Assembly (NCBI RefSeq): GCF_000373925.1
Contig: NZ_KB892760.1
Span: forward strand, 1 to 64,000
Source: Actinopolymorpha alba DSM 45243
GTDB lineage: Bacteria; Actinomycetota; Actinomycetes; Propionibacteriales; Actinopolymorphaceae
Direction: 5' to 3'
Length of the DNA stretch: 64,000 bases
The stretch's first letter is position 1, and each line of letters opens with the position of its first letter. Below are positions 20,526-29,653 of this stretch, one piece after another. The translations under genes were made by a program, and so were the position numbers. The notes under the pieces were generated by a model. The model was not told the origin of the DNA and searched no databases. It saw nothing but the letters and a program-made list of their open reading frames with translations.

Positions 20526-21494
20526 ATGGCGCGTAACGGCAAGGTCGCCGTCGTCGGGGCCGGCTTCTACGGATCCACGACAGCCCTCCGACTCGCGGAA
20601 TACGACATCTTCGAAGAAGTCGTGATCACCGACATTATCGAGGGCAAGCCTGAAGGCATCGCCCTCGACATGAACCAATCGCGGCCGATCGAAGGCTTCG
20701 AGACGAAGGTCACCGGCCAGACCACCGGGCTGGCGGGCGAGGGGTACGAAGTCCTCAGCGGCTCCGACATCGTGGTCATCACCGCCGGTCTGCCCCGTAA
20801 GCCCGGCATGAGCCGGATGGACCTCATCGAGACGAACGCGAAGATCGTCCGCCAGGTCTCCGAGAACGTCGCCAAGCACGCACCGAACGCCGTCGTCATC
20901 GTCGTGTCCAACCCGCTCGACGAGATGACCGCGCTGACCCAGATCGCGACGGAGTTCCCCAAGAACCGCGTCCTTGGCCAGGCCGGCATGCTCGACACCG
21001 CGCGGTTCTCCTACTTCGTGGCCGAGAAGCTCGGCGTCCCCGTCGGCGCGGTCAAGACCCTCACCCTCGGCTCGCACGGCGACACGATGGTGCCGGTCCC
21101 GAGCAAGTGCACCGTCGAGGTGGGCGGCACGCCGAAGCCGTTGACCGAGTTGCTCGCGCCGGCCGACGTCGACGCCCTGGTCGACCGCACCCGCAATGGC
21201 GGTGCCGAGGTCGTCGCGCTCCTCAAGACCGGCTCCGCCTACTACGCGCCGTCCGCCGCGGCTGCCCAGATGGCCCGCGCGGTCGCCGAGGACTCCGGTG
21301 CGGTCATGCCGGTGTGCGCATGGGTCGACGGGGAGTACGGCATCGAGGGTGTCTACCTCGGTGTGCTCGCCGAGCTTGGTCGTGGCGGCGTACGCAAGGT
21401 CGTCGAGACCGCGCTCACCGACTCGGAGCTGGCGAGCCTCAAGGAGGCTGCCGCAGCGGTCCGCGCCAAGCAGGCCGACGTACAAAACCTATAA
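20526..21494 (+). CDS. mdh: Malate dehydrogenase (LDH-like type)
   Basis: NAD-dependent oxidation of malate to oxaloacetate in the TCA cycle. 322 residues with the NAD loop 'VAVVGAGFYGSTTA', the substrate Arg loop 'AGLPRKPGMSRMDL' that marks malate rather than lactate use, and the catalytic His in 'GSHGDTMVP'. GGAGG lies upstream of the ATG. This is the lactate-dehydrogenase-like MDH type of Bacillus, not the mesophilic/cytosolic-type MDH common in many actinobacteria, a difference worth noting. Confidence 0.95.
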   Translation: MARNGKVAVVGAGFYGSTTALRLAEYDIFEEVVITDIIEGKPEGIALDMNQSRPIEGFETKVTGQTTGLAGEGYEVLSGSDIVVITAGLPRKPGMSRMDLIETNAKIVRQVSENVAKHAPNAVVIVVSNPLDEMTALTQIATEFPKNRVLGQAGMLDTARFSYFVAEKLGVPVGAVKTLTLGSHGDTMVPVPSKCTVEVGGTPKPLTELLAPADVDALVDRTRNGGAEVVALLKTGSAYYAPSAAAAQMARAVAEDSGAVMPVCAWVDGEYGIEGVYLGVLAELGRGGVRKVVETALTDSELASLKEAAAAVRAKQADVQNL

Positions 21495-21623
21495 AGCCCT
21501 CTCGCGGGATCACGTCCCCCCAAGAACGTCCCCGCCCGCAACTGCCGGAGTACCAGAAAGCCTGGACCACGCAACCTGTCCCCCTGCGGGGCTCCGCCCC
21601 GCTCCCGGCCGGAGGAGCCACCC

Positions 21624-22847
21624 TTGTCCAAGATCACCGTCAAGAACCCCGTCGTCGAACTCGATGGCGACGAGATGACCCGCGTCATCTGGAAAGAGAT
21701 CAAAGAGCAGCTGATCCTGCCCTATCTCGATGTTCAGCTCGACTACTACGACCTTGGTATCGAGCACCGTGACGCGACCGACGACCAGGTGACCGTCGAC
21801 GCGGCGAACGCCATCAAGCGACACGGCGTCGGCGTCAAGTGCGCGACGATCACGCCGGACGAGGCACGGGTCGAGGAGTTCGGCCTGAAGAAGATGTGGC
21901 GCTCGCCGAACGGCACGATCCGTAACATCCTCGGCGGGGTCGTCTTCCGTGAGCCGATCATCATCGATAACGTCCCCCGGCTCGTGCCCGGCTGGACCAA
22001 GCCGATCATCATCGGCCGGCACGCGCACGGCGACCAGTACAAAGCGACCGACTTCGTCGTTCCCGGCCCCGGCACGCTCACCGTCACCTACACCCCGGCG
22101 GACGGCAGCGCGCCGATGGAGTTCGAGGTCGCGAAGTACCCCACCGGTGGCGTCGCGATGGCGATGTACAACTACGACGACTCGATCCGCGACTTCGCCC
22201 GGGCCTCGCTCAACTACGGCCTCCAGCGCGGATTCCCGGTCTACCTCTCGACGAAGAACACCATCCTCAAGGCGTACGACGGTCGCTTCAAGGACCTCTT
22301 CGCCGAGGTGTTCGAGTCGGAGTTCAAGGACAAGTTCGAGCAGGCCGGCATCACCTACGAGCACCGGCTGATCGACGACATGGTGGCGCAGGCCCTCAAG
22401 TGGGAGGGCGGGTTCGTCTGGGCGGCCAAGAACTACGACGGTGACGTGCAGTCCGACACCGTGGCGCAGGGTTTCGGCTCGCTCGGGTTGATGACCAGCG
22501 TGCTGCTGACGCCCGACGGCAAGACCGTGGAGGCCGAGGCGGCGCACGGCACGGTGACGCGGCACTACCGGCAGTGGCAGAAGGGCCAGAAGACCTCCAC
22601 CAACCCGATCGCGTCGATCTTCGCGTGGACGCGCGGCCTCGCCCACCGTGGGAAGTTGGACGGTACGCCTGAGGTGAGCGAGTTCGCCCGCACGCTGGAG
22701 CAGGTCTGCATCGAGACGGTCGAGTCCGGCAAGATGACGAAGGACCTCGCGTTGCTCGTCGGTGACGACACGCCCTGGCTGACCACCGACGAGTTCCTGG
22801 GTGCCCTTGCCGACAACCTCGCCGCCAAGGCGAAGGCCGCCAACTAA
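21624..22847 (+). CDS. icd: NADP-dependent isocitrate dehydrogenase (eukaryotic-like dimeric type)
   Basis: Converts isocitrate to 2-oxoglutarate with NADPH production. The 407-residue chain belongs to the type II dimeric group shared with mitochondria: '[15 protein letters not shown]', '[12 protein letters not shown]', '[13 protein letters not shown]', '[19 protein letters not shown]', '[12 protein letters not shown]'. The monomeric IDH usual in Streptomyces is different. It follows mdh after 129 bases and is closed by the hairpin at 22886-22957. Confidence 0.96.
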   Translation: MSKITVKNPVVELDGDEMTRVIWKEIKEQLILPYLDVQLDYYDLGIEHRDATDDQVTVDAANAIKRHGVGVKCATITPDEARVEEFGLKKMWRSPNGTIRNILGGVVFREPIIIDNVPRLVPGWTKPIIIGRHAHGDQYKATDFVVPGPGTLTVTYTPADGSAPMEFEVAKYPTGGVAMAMYNYDDSIRDFARASLNYGLQRGFPVYLSTKNTILKAYDGRFKDLFAEVFESEFKDKFEQAGITYEHRLIDDMVAQALKWEGGFVWAAKNYDGDVQSDTVAQGFGSLGLMTSVLLTPDGKTVEAEAAHGTVTRHYRQWQKGQKTSTNPIASIFAWTRGLAHRGKLDGTPEVSEFARTLEQVCIETVESGKMTKDLALLVGDDTPWLTTDEFLGALADNLAAKAKAAN

Positions 22848-22885
22848 GAGGTCGCACGACCTCTGGGCAGCACCCCCGAAATCAG

Positions 22886-22957
22886 GACCGCGCCCACCGG
22901 CTGGGTTTGCGAAGCGCTTCCAAGGCGCCGGTCAGACCCAGCTCGGTGGGCGCGGTC
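22886..22957 (+). terminator. Long hairpin terminator after icd
   Basis: GACCGCGCCCACC.GCTGGGT at 22886 pairs with ACCCAGC.CGGTGGGCGCGGTC ending at 22957, giving about 24 bp with small bulges. It lies 38 bases after the icd stop. Confidence 0.75.
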
Positions 22958-23025
22958 GTACGTGGAGGGGCATGAGTCGACTGCAGGTCGTCCCGTAAGC
23001 CATCCAGAATGTGGACGGCTCGATG

Positions 23026-23098
23026 ATCGGGTTCGAGTGTCGCTCACTATGTGAGATCGCTCGCGAGGTTGCCGTGACTTGACGGAGGAGCTTCGGTC
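23026..23098 (-). repeat. Interspersed R element, copy 3 (reverse)
   Basis: On the minus strand it reads ACCGAAGCTCCTCCGTCAAG, then GCAACCTCGCGAGCGATCTC and CATAGTGAGCG, matching copies 1 and 4 from the right arm of their first hairpin onward. The left arm is absent. It abuts the TTGATCAACGGT hairpin at 23101. Confidence 0.65.
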
Positions 23099-23100
23099 CA

Positions 23101-23175
23101 CGAAGTTGATCAACGGTGCTGGTTCGGGCGTTTGCCGCTGAAGGTGTCCGGTTCGACCACCGTTGATCCACTTCG
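23101..23175. repeat. TTGATCAACGGT hairpin, copy 2 (reverse)
   Basis: CGAAGTTGATCAACGGTG at the left pairs with CACCGTTGATCCACTTCG at 23158-23175 with one mismatch. The loop, read on the minus strand (CCGGACACC...GCGG.AAACGCCCGAA), matches the loop of the copy at 17989-18063. It lies between icd and the convergent sulfatase. Confidence 0.72.
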
Positions 23176-23229
23176 CTCGACGAAGAACCGAACCGTCGCA
23201 GCACCGTAGAAGGCGAGCGGCAGCGGTCG

Positions 23230-24666
23230 TCAGCGGGGGAGGAGTGTCAACGGCGGCCTGCCGGGCACAAGCAAGCCGTCCTTGACATAGCCCTCCGGCC
23301 GGTCGCGCAGCTCGTCAACCAGGGCTTGCCGCCACCGCGCCAGGTCGTCGGAGTACGACGGATTGTCAACCAGGTCACGGAGCTCGTGCGGGTCGGCTAC
23401 CAGGTCGAACAGCTGCTCGCGCCCCGGGCCGGACTGCCAGACGTACTTCTGCCGCCCGTCGGTCAACCACTGCAGCGACTGGCCGAGCAGAGCGTGTTCC
23501 CCATGCAGGTAGGGACGCCAGTCGCCCGCCGGCTCACCTGCGGCCAGGCTGAGTACGCTACGCCCCTCGACACCCGGAGGGATCGCGACGCCGGCGCAGT
23601 CGAGCAGCGTGGGCATCACGTCTCGGAGCTCGACCACCTCGTCCCGGCGTACGTTCTCACCGGTCCGCGGTCCCGCCAACAGGAACGGGATTCGCGCGGA
23701 ACCCTCGTAAGGAAAGCCCTTCCGGAAGAGATGGTGGTCGCCGAGCATCTCGCCGTGGTCGGAGACGAAGCAGACGTAGGTGTTGTCGGCCAGCTCGAAC
23801 TCGGACAGCGCCTCCAGGAAGCGGTTGATCTGCAGGTCGATGTGCGCCATGTGCCCGTAGTAGCCGGCGCGGGCGCGCTGGAGGATCCGCGGCGGGAACT
23901 GAGCGACGAACGGGTCGTGGCGGTGGTCCTGCCGATGTTCGGCGTACTGCTCCCACCAGTCGCCGACCGGCGGGTCGTACTGCGGAGCGTCGAGATACTG
24001 CTCGAACGCCCATGCTGGCGGGTCGAACGGCGGATGCGGCCGGTGGAACGACAGGTAGAGAAAGAACGGCACCGTAGGGTCGCGGCGGTAGAGCCAGGAG
24101 ATCGCCTGGGTGCCGAGCCAGCTTGTCGGATGGAGCGCCTCGTCCTTGTCCCAGGGGCGCGCGACGTAGGAGTTGCAGTTGACGCCGTTGTCGACGTAGT
24201 CGGCGACCGCGCTCTGACCCGCCTGGGCACGCAGCCAGGGGATGTAGTCGTCGTACGACTCGACGGCCTGCGACCGGCGGCGATTGTGGTGCAGGTAACC
24301 GTCGTGGAGGAGTACGTCGTCGAATCCGATGCGGCCACGGACCGGGGAGTAGTGCATCTTCCCGATCGCCTGGGTCTGGTAGCCGTTCGCGCGGAGCACG
24401 CCGGGCAGCGTCGTCTCGACGTCGAAGGGCACGCCGTCCTGGTACCCCACCCGGCGGTGGCCGGTCTGCGACAGACCCGTCATCAGGGCCATCCGGGCGG
24501 GTACGCACGTGGGCGTTGCGGAATAGGCGCGGGAGAACCGCGCGCCGCGGAGCGCCAGCTGGTCAAGGTGCGGCGTGTGGAGGACCGGGTGCCCCTCGAT
24601 GGACAGGCAGTCGCCGCGCCACTGGTCGACGCAGATGAGCACGAGGTTCGGCCGGTCGGTGGTCAT
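23230..24666 (-). CDS. Type I (formylglycine) sulfatase
   Basis: 478 residues, hydrolysing sulfate esters. The N-terminus 'RPNLVLICVDQWRGDCLS' carries the metal-binding Asp pair; the activation motif C-x-P-x-R is TCVPAR with Cys54, the residue converted to formylglycine. Further sites are 'AIGKMHYS' (Lys-His), 'FHRPHPPFDPP' and 'FVSDHGEMLGDHH'. There is no signal peptide, so it probably acts on imported sulfated sugars in the cytoplasm. AGGAGG precedes the ATG. Maturation needs a formylglycine-generating enzyme, and one is encoded 13 kb away at 37557-38555. Context suggests a role in using a sulfated glycan; the exact substrate cannot be read from sequence. Confidence 0.92.
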   Translation of the reverse strand: MTTDRPNLVLICVDQWRGDCLSIEGHPVLHTPHLDQLALRGARFSRAYSATPTCVPARMALMTGLSQTGHRRVGYQDGVPFDVETTLPGVLRANGYQTQAIGKMHYSPVRGRIGFDDVLLHDGYLHHNRRRSQAVESYDDYIPWLRAQAGQSAVADYVDNGVNCNSYVARPWDKDEALHPTSWLGTQAISWLYRRDPTVPFFLYLSFHRPHPPFDPPAWAFEQYLDAPQYDPPVGDWWEQYAEHRQDHRHDPFVAQFPPRILQRARAGYYGHMAHIDLQINRFLEALSEFELADNTYVCFVSDHGEMLGDHHLFRKGFPYEGSARIPFLLAGPRTGENVRRDEVVELRDVMPTLLDCAGVAIPPGVEGRSVLSLAAGEPAGDWRPYLHGEHALLGQSLQWLTDGRQKYVWQSGPGREQLFDLVADPHELRDLVDNPSYSDDLARWRQALVDELRDRPEGYVKDGLLVPGRPPLTLLPR

Positions 24667-24836
24667 GGGTTGTGCCTCCTGGCGAAGTGGGAGATGCCAT
24701 CGAAATCAGGACGAACGGGAACCCCGCGCTCGCCCGGAGCGTTGGGCCGGGCAAGCCGACCTGGCAGCCCGCTGCTCACCGGTCGGCTTTGTCACGTTGG
24801 CGCACGCTCGATGTCTGACAAGGAGAGAGACGAGCC

Positions 24837-25634
24837 TTGGGTGCTGTGGACCTGCTGATGAGCCCTGAGATCTGGATCGCCTTCGCGACCCTGCTGTTGC
24901 TCGAGGTCGTCCTCGGCGTCGACAACGTCATCTTCATCTCGATCCTTGCCGGGCGGCTTCCCCAACACCAGCAGGCGAGGGCGCGCACTGTCGGGTTGGT
25001 GTTGGCGCTGGTGACCCGGCTGGCGTTGCTCGCCTCATTGTCGTGGGTCATCGGACTCACTGACCCGCTCTTTTCCGTGCTCGGACAGGAGATTTCCGGA
25101 CGCGACATCATCCTCATCGTCGGTGGGCTCTTCCTGCTCGGCAAGGCCACCTATGAGATCCACGAGAATCTCGAAGGAGGCGAGCACACGAGTGGCCGGC
25201 GGGTCGCGTCGTTCGGTGCCGTCATCGCGCAGATCGTCATTCTCGACCTGGTGTTCTCGCTCGACTCGGTGATCACCGCTGTCGGGATGGTGGACGAGCT
25301 CGCCGTCATGGTCGCGGCGGTCGTGGTGGCGATGGTCATCATGCTCGCGTCCGCGGGTGCGATCAGTGCCTTCGTCAACCGGCATCCGACCGTCAAGATG
25401 CTCGCTCTGGCGTTCCTGCTCCTCATCGGCGGCAGCCTGGTGGCCGAGGGATTCGACCAGCACATCCCCAAGGGGTACGTCTACGGCCCGATCGCCTTCT
25501 CGATCTTCGTGGAGTTCCTCAACCTTCGCGTGCGGGCCAAGCGGGCGAGCAAAGCGCCCGTCCACCTCCACCAGAAGTACTCCGCCGAGGACGACGACCG
25601 TACGCCCACGAGCGCCGCCACCGAGCGGGGATAG
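24837..25634 (+). CDS. TerC-family integral membrane protein
   Basis: 265 residues with about seven membrane spans. The TerC hallmarks are present: acidic residues in 'LLEVVLGVDNVIFISILAG' (span 1) and their repeat 'LDLVFSLDSVITAVGM' (span 4). Relatives export Mn2+ or support metal homeostasis during protein secretion, and some give tellurite resistance. The start is TTG 24837 with AAGGAGAG 8-10 bases upstream; GTG 24846 is possible. I found no yybP-ykoY Mn riboswitch in the short upstream region shared with the sulfatase promoter. Confidence 0.88.
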   Translation: MGAVDLLMSPEIWIAFATLLLLEVVLGVDNVIFISILAGRLPQHQQARARTVGLVLALVTRLALLASLSWVIGLTDPLFSVLGQEISGRDIILIVGGLFLLGKATYEIHENLEGGEHTSGRRVASFGAVIAQIVILDLVFSLDSVITAVGMVDELAVMVAAVVVAMVIMLASAGAISAFVNRHPTVKMLALAFLLLIGGSLVAEGFDQHIPKGYVYGPIAFSIFVEFLNLRVRAKRASKAPVHLHQKYSAEDDDRTPTSAATERG

Positions 25635-25679
25635 CTCGGCGGCGGCACACGCAAGCATGCAGGCGTGCAGACGGCATCG

Positions 25680-26774
25680 TCAGGTGGCCGTCGAGACCTC
25701 CCGGTGGGCGTTACGCAGGAAGTACGGCGTCACCTCAACACCCCAGCCGGGAGCCGTCGGCACCGGCACGGCACCGTCGACGACTTCGAGGGCGGGCTCG
25801 TAGATCCCGCGGGTCCACTGCGTGTCCTCGATGCTCCACTCGTGGTACTGAAAGCAAGCCGGCATTGACGCCGCGAGGTGGAGGGTGAAGACCTGCAGCA
25901 TCGACTGGTTGGCGCAGTGTGGTGTGCAGGGGATGCCGGCGTCCTCGGCCATCCGGGCGACGCGGCGGGCGCGGGCCACGCCGCCGATGTAGCCGATGTC
26001 TGGTTGGACGATATCGACGGCGTTCATCTGGATCATCCGGCGGAACTGCACGAGGGAGTTGTCCTGCTCGCCGCCGGCTACCGGGATGTCGAGCGCCGCG
26101 GCCACCTGGGCGGTGTTCTCCAACAACGGGTAAGGGCAGGGTTCCTCGAAGTGGAAGTAGCCGTTGTCCTCGAGGATCCGCCCTACTCGGATCGCCCGGG
26201 AGACCGAGAACCCGCTGTTGGCGTCGGCATGGATGTGGAAGTCGTCGCCCATCGCCGTGCGGATGTGTGGAATCAGTTTCTCGGTCCGTCCCGGTGAGGC
26301 ATCCCGGTCGTCCGCCATCACGTCGCCGATCCTGATCTTCGCGCAGCGAAAACCGTGCTCCTCGCGAAGGCGCAGCAGCCGCTCCGCCTCGGCCTCGGGG
26401 GTGATCGACCGGCTCATGCTGGACGCGTACATCGGGACGGCGTCACGGACCTGCCCACCGAGCAGCTTGTAGACCGGCTGGCCCGTCACCTTGCCGAGCA
26501 GGTCCCACAGCGCGGTGTCCATCCCGCACAGGGCGCGATAGAGAAACGAGCTGGGAAACTTGTACTCGCCACGAACGCAGCGTTCGACCAGTGCCTCGAG
26601 GTCCCACGGATCCTGGCCGAGGAAGTACGCCGCGGCCATCTCGTGCAGCGCCCGGACCGTGAGGCCCGCCCGATAGGGCGAGGTCTGACCGATCCCTTCG
26701 GCTCCGTCGTTCGTACGTATCCGTACGATCGCCACTTGGTCGGCAAGGAATGTCTCGATGCTCTCGATCTTCAC
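25680..26774 (-). CDS. Enolase-superfamily sugar-acid dehydratase (mandelate racemase type)
   Basis: 364 residues, GTG start with GAGGA upstream. An N-terminal capping domain is followed by the (beta/alpha)7-beta barrel. Catalytic and metal positions can be picked out: K146-x-R148 at the end of strand 2, metal ligands Asp184 (ADANSG), Glu210/211 (FEEP) and Glu236 (GGEQ), then Asp259 (QPD) and His286 (TPHC), the His-Asp dyad of the mandelate-racemase subgroup. K-x-R rather than K-x-K is seen in many acid-sugar dehydratases. It is the last gene of the minus-strand operon, 8 bases after the DHDPS-like gene, which could cleave its 2-keto-3-deoxy product. Confidence 0.87.
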   Translation of the reverse strand: MKIESIETFLADQVAIVRIRTNDGAEGIGQTSPYRAGLTVRALHEMAAAYFLGQDPWDLEALVERCVRGEYKFPSSFLYRALCGMDTALWDLLGKVTGQPVYKLLGGQVRDAVPMYASSMSRSITPEAEAERLLRLREEHGFRCAKIRIGDVMADDRDASPGRTEKLIPHIRTAMGDDFHIHADANSGFSVSRAIRVGRILEDNGYFHFEEPCPYPLLENTAQVAAALDIPVAGGEQDNSLVQFRRMIQMNAVDIVQPDIGYIGGVARARRVARMAEDAGIPCTPHCANQSMLQVFTLHLAASMPACFQYHEWSIEDTQWTRGIYEPALEVVDGAVPVPTAPGWGVEVTPYFLRNAHREVSTAT

Positions 26775-26782
26775 GGTTGTCC

Positions 26783-27745
26783 TCACGCACCTTTCCGGGC
26801 TTCGTGACCTCGTCGATCCTCGTTGAGTCGCGCGGCGATCGGAAGTGCGGACGTGGCGAGGTGGTGTTGTTCGGGCGCGTTCAAAGGCATCGCCGGCGCC
26901 GCGACCGCGGATGAGGTGAGCTGACCGAGTTCGGTCATGACCCACTTGAGGGCGGCTATCGACGCGATCCACTCGGTGCGGCCTGGTATCTGAAGGGCTT
27001 GTACGAGGGCGACGATGTCACGTTGATGGGAACGCACCGCCGTCCAGTCCTGACGGGTGGCCGCCTGCCACAAGCCGACGAACGTGTGCGGGATCAGGTT
27101 CACCAACGTGCACACCGCTCCGTGTCCCCCGGCGAAAAGGCTCACGTCGACGAGCGACTCCACGCCCATGAAGAAGCGAAACGGTAGGCCCGCGGCATCC
27201 ACCTGGTGGATGAGGCCGCGGTACCACGAGAAGTCGCCGCCGGTGTCCTTGATGCCGACGGCGGCGCCCTCGTGCGCGAGCCGCAGGACGGTCTCGTGTT
27301 CCAGGCCCACCTTCACCATCTGGGGGAGGTTGTAGAGAAGGAGTGGGACGGTCGATGCTCTCGCCAACTCCTGGTAATGGCGGCCGATCTCGATTGGACT
27401 GAAGCTCGCGTAATAGGGCGCTACGGCACCGATGTGCGTGGCTCCCGCCGTGACCGCGGCCTCTGCATGGCCGATGGCAAGTCTCGTGGACGTGTCGCCC
27501 ACATGTGCGACCACTTGGCCGCGGCCACGCACCACGTCGGCGACCTCGCGCACGACGGCCGCGCGTTCGCCGGCCGTGAGGCTGTGTAGCTCGCCGGTCG
27601 AGCCGTTCACCCAGATTCCGTTGACGCCGGATTCGAGAATGGAGCTGGTCAGCTCGCGCAGTTTGTCGAAGTCGGCCTCGCCATCCGGGGTCATCGGGAG
27701 AACGATCGGAACGAGTATCCCCCGTAGGCCCTCTTCTCCGTCCAC
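26783..27745 (-). CDS. DHDPS/N-acetylneuraminate-lyase family aldolase or dehydratase
   Basis: 320 residues from GTG 27745 with GAGAGGAAAG upstream. Class I aldolase barrel with the Schiff-base Lys in 'AVGIKDTGGD', the Tyr in 'LLLYNLPQ' and the substrate-carboxylate motif 'NGSTGELHSL'. The acid-sugar context (solute importer and enolase-superfamily dehydratase in the same operon) makes a 2-keto-3-deoxy-sugar-acid aldolase or keto-deoxy-glucarate-type dehydratase more likely than lysine synthesis. The Ser-Thr-Gly-Glu loop is also compatible with a sialic-acid-type lyase. Confidence 0.85.
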   Translation of the reverse strand: MDGEEGLRGILVPIVLPMTPDGEADFDKLRELTSSILESGVNGIWVNGSTGELHSLTAGERAAVVREVADVVRGRGQVVAHVGDTSTRLAIGHAEAAVTAGATHIGAVAPYYASFSPIEIGRHYQELARASTVPLLLYNLPQMVKVGLEHETVLRLAHEGAAVGIKDTGGDFSWYRGLIHQVDAAGLPFRFFMGVESLVDVSLFAGGHGAVCTLVNLIPHTFVGLWQAATRQDWTAVRSHQRDIVALVQALQIPGRTEWIASIAALKWVMTELGQLTSSAVAAPAMPLNAPEQHHLATSALPIAARLNEDRRGHEARKGA

Positions 27746-27783
27746 CGTTCTTTCCTCTCTGGTTGGGTTGCGATGCGTACGGC

Positions 27784-28665
27784 CTACGCCTTCAGGCCGG
27801 TCGAGGCGAGGCCGGCGATGAAGTAACGCTGGCAGAACACGAAGACCAGCAATACCGGCACGATCGTCACCGTGGCCGCGGCCATCAGCGCACTCACCTG
27901 CGTGAAGAACTGTCCCTGGAACAACGCCAGCGCGACCGGAAGAGTCTGGAGTTCCGGGCTGTTGATGAAGATCAACGGGCCAAGGAGGTCGTTCCAGGAC
28001 TCCACGAAGGTGAAGATGCCGATCGCGGCGAGGGCCGGTTTGGCAAGGGGCAGCATGATGCGCCAATAGACGGTGAAGGTCCCCGCGCCGTCGATCTTCG
28101 CCGCGTCCTCCAACTCCTGGGGTAGGGCCTTGAAGAACTGCCGCATCAGGAAGGTCCCGAAGATCGGAGTGAATGCCCGCGGGACCCACAGCGGATACTG
28201 CGTGTCAAGCCAGCCGTAGTCCCGAAAGACGATGTACTGCGGGATGAGATAGGCGACATGAGGAATCAACGCGCTGCCGATCAGAACGAGGAAGAGCGCG
28301 TCCCGGCCCGGAAACCGCAGGCGGGCAAAGGCATAGCCGGCCAGGGGAGCGGTCACCAGGAGTCCGCCGACGCTGAGAGCCGCGACCTTTACGCTGTTGA
28401 GGAAGTACGGCAGGATCACCGGCCAGGCCTGGACGTAGTTGGCGAACGTCACCGTGCTCGGAAGGAACCGCGGCGGAACGGTGAGGATGTCCGCCTCCGG
28501 CTTGACGGATGAGCTCACCATCCAGATCAGCGGAAGCAGGAAACCCAGCGCCAGCAGGCTCATCGCGAGGTAGTAGCTGACGGTCGCCGCGCGGTCGAGC
28601 ACGGACTTCCAGGAGGTGGCCGCGCCGACTGAGCGGCCAGGAGTTGGACCGGTCGTCACCGACAT
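27784..28665 (-). CDS. CUT1 sugar ABC permease, MalG type
   Basis: 293 residues with six membrane spans and the EAA loop 'EDAAKIDGAGTFTVYWRIMLPLAKPAL' (seen at about 195-222) that contacts the ATPase. Forms the channel with the MalF-type subunit encoded just upstream (33 bases apart). Its closest match in the window is the permease at 33081-33986, with which it shares long identical stretches, so the two transporters are paralogues. Confidence 0.93.
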   Translation of the reverse strand: MSVTTGPTPGRSVGAATSWKSVLDRAATVSYYLAMSLLALGFLLPLIWMVSSSVKPEADILTVPPRFLPSTVTFANYVQAWPVILPYFLNSVKVAALSVGGLLVTAPLAGYAFARLRFPGRDALFLVLIGSALIPHVAYLIPQYIVFRDYGWLDTQYPLWVPRAFTPIFGTFLMRQFFKALPQELEDAAKIDGAGTFTVYWRIMLPLAKPALAAIGIFTFVESWNDLLGPLIFINSPELQTLPVALALFQGQFFTQVSALMAAATVTIVPVLLVFVFCQRYFIAGLASTGLKA

Positions 28666-28698
28666 CGCTGGTGTTCTCCCCTCGCCTCACGAGTGGAT

Positions 28699-29643
28699 TC
28701 AGTCGTAATGCACCCAGCGGCGCTGGAGCTTCCACTGGAGAAGTGTGCCGGCCGCGATCACGACGAACATGATCCAGGCCATCGCGCTGGCGTAGCCGAC
28801 CTTCCCGGCCCCGAAGGCCGTTTGGTAGAGATTCAGCATGAACAGGTTGGTGGCGTTGTTGGGCCCGCCCTGTGTCATCACGAAGACGATGCCGAATGCC
28901 TGGAAGGAGGCGATGAACTGCGTGATGAGCACAAAGAAGGTCGAGGGTGTGAGCAGGGGCAACGTGACGTGCCAGAGTCGGCGCCAGGCGGATGCCCCGT
29001 CGACCTTGGCGGCGGCGTACAACGCTTCGGGAATGGTCTGGAGTCCGGCCAGGAAGACCACCATCGGATATCCGATTCCCTGCCACACACTCGCCACGAT
29101 GAGTGCGACCATCGCCCATCCGGGCTCGGCCAGCCAGGACACGCCCCTGACACCGACGCCTGCGAGCAGGCCGTTCAGAACGCCGTTGTCCGGTGCGTAG
29201 AACCAATACCAGACGAAGCCCACGGCGACGGAGTTGGCGACGAAGGGCACGAAGTACGCCAATCTGAAGACCGCCATACCGCGCAACCTGCGATTGCAGA
29301 GCAGCGCCAGAGAGAGCGCGAGGATGGTCGTGAGTGGAATGACACCCAGCATGAAGAGGAGGGTGTTCCCAACGACCTTGTGGAAGCGCTCGTCGCTGAA
29401 CAGCAGGTTGAGGTAGTTCTGCAACCCGACGAAACGTCGTGCGGAGATGCCGTCCCATTCCGTGAGCGACGTGTAGGTCGTGATCAGGATCGGGTACAGC
29501 TGGAACACCGCGATCCCACCGAGGACAGGGGCGATGAAGAGGTAGCCGTACACCGCCTCCCTGCGCGCGGCCAATCCACGCCTGGGCCCGTGCCGGGGCT
29601 TCTGGCCAGGTGTCGAGGTGGGGCTCATCATCTGGGCCGTCAT
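28699..29643 (-). CDS. CUT1 sugar ABC permease, MalF type
   Basis: 314 residues, six spans, EAA motif near 'YAAAKVDGASAWRRLWHVTLPLL'. Starts at ATG 29643, 10 bases after the binding-protein stop, with ATG 29631/29628 as alternatives; the longer frame to 29781 overlaps the previous gene and is unlikely. Pairs with the MalG-type subunit downstream. Confidence 0.92.
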   Translation of the reverse strand: MTAQMMSPTSTPGQKPRHGPRRGLAARREAVYGYLFIAPVLGGIAVFQLYPILITTYTSLTEWDGISARRFVGLQNYLNLLFSDERFHKVVGNTLLFMLGVIPLTTILALSLALLCNRRLRGMAVFRLAYFVPFVANSVAVGFVWYWFYAPDNGVLNGLLAGVGVRGVSWLAEPGWAMVALIVASVWQGIGYPMVVFLAGLQTIPEALYAAAKVDGASAWRRLWHVTLPLLTPSTFFVLITQFIASFQAFGIVFVMTQGGPNNATNLFMLNLYQTAFGAGKVGYASAMAWIMFVVIAAGTLLQWKLQRRWVHYD

Positions 29644-29653
29644 GGCGACCCGC

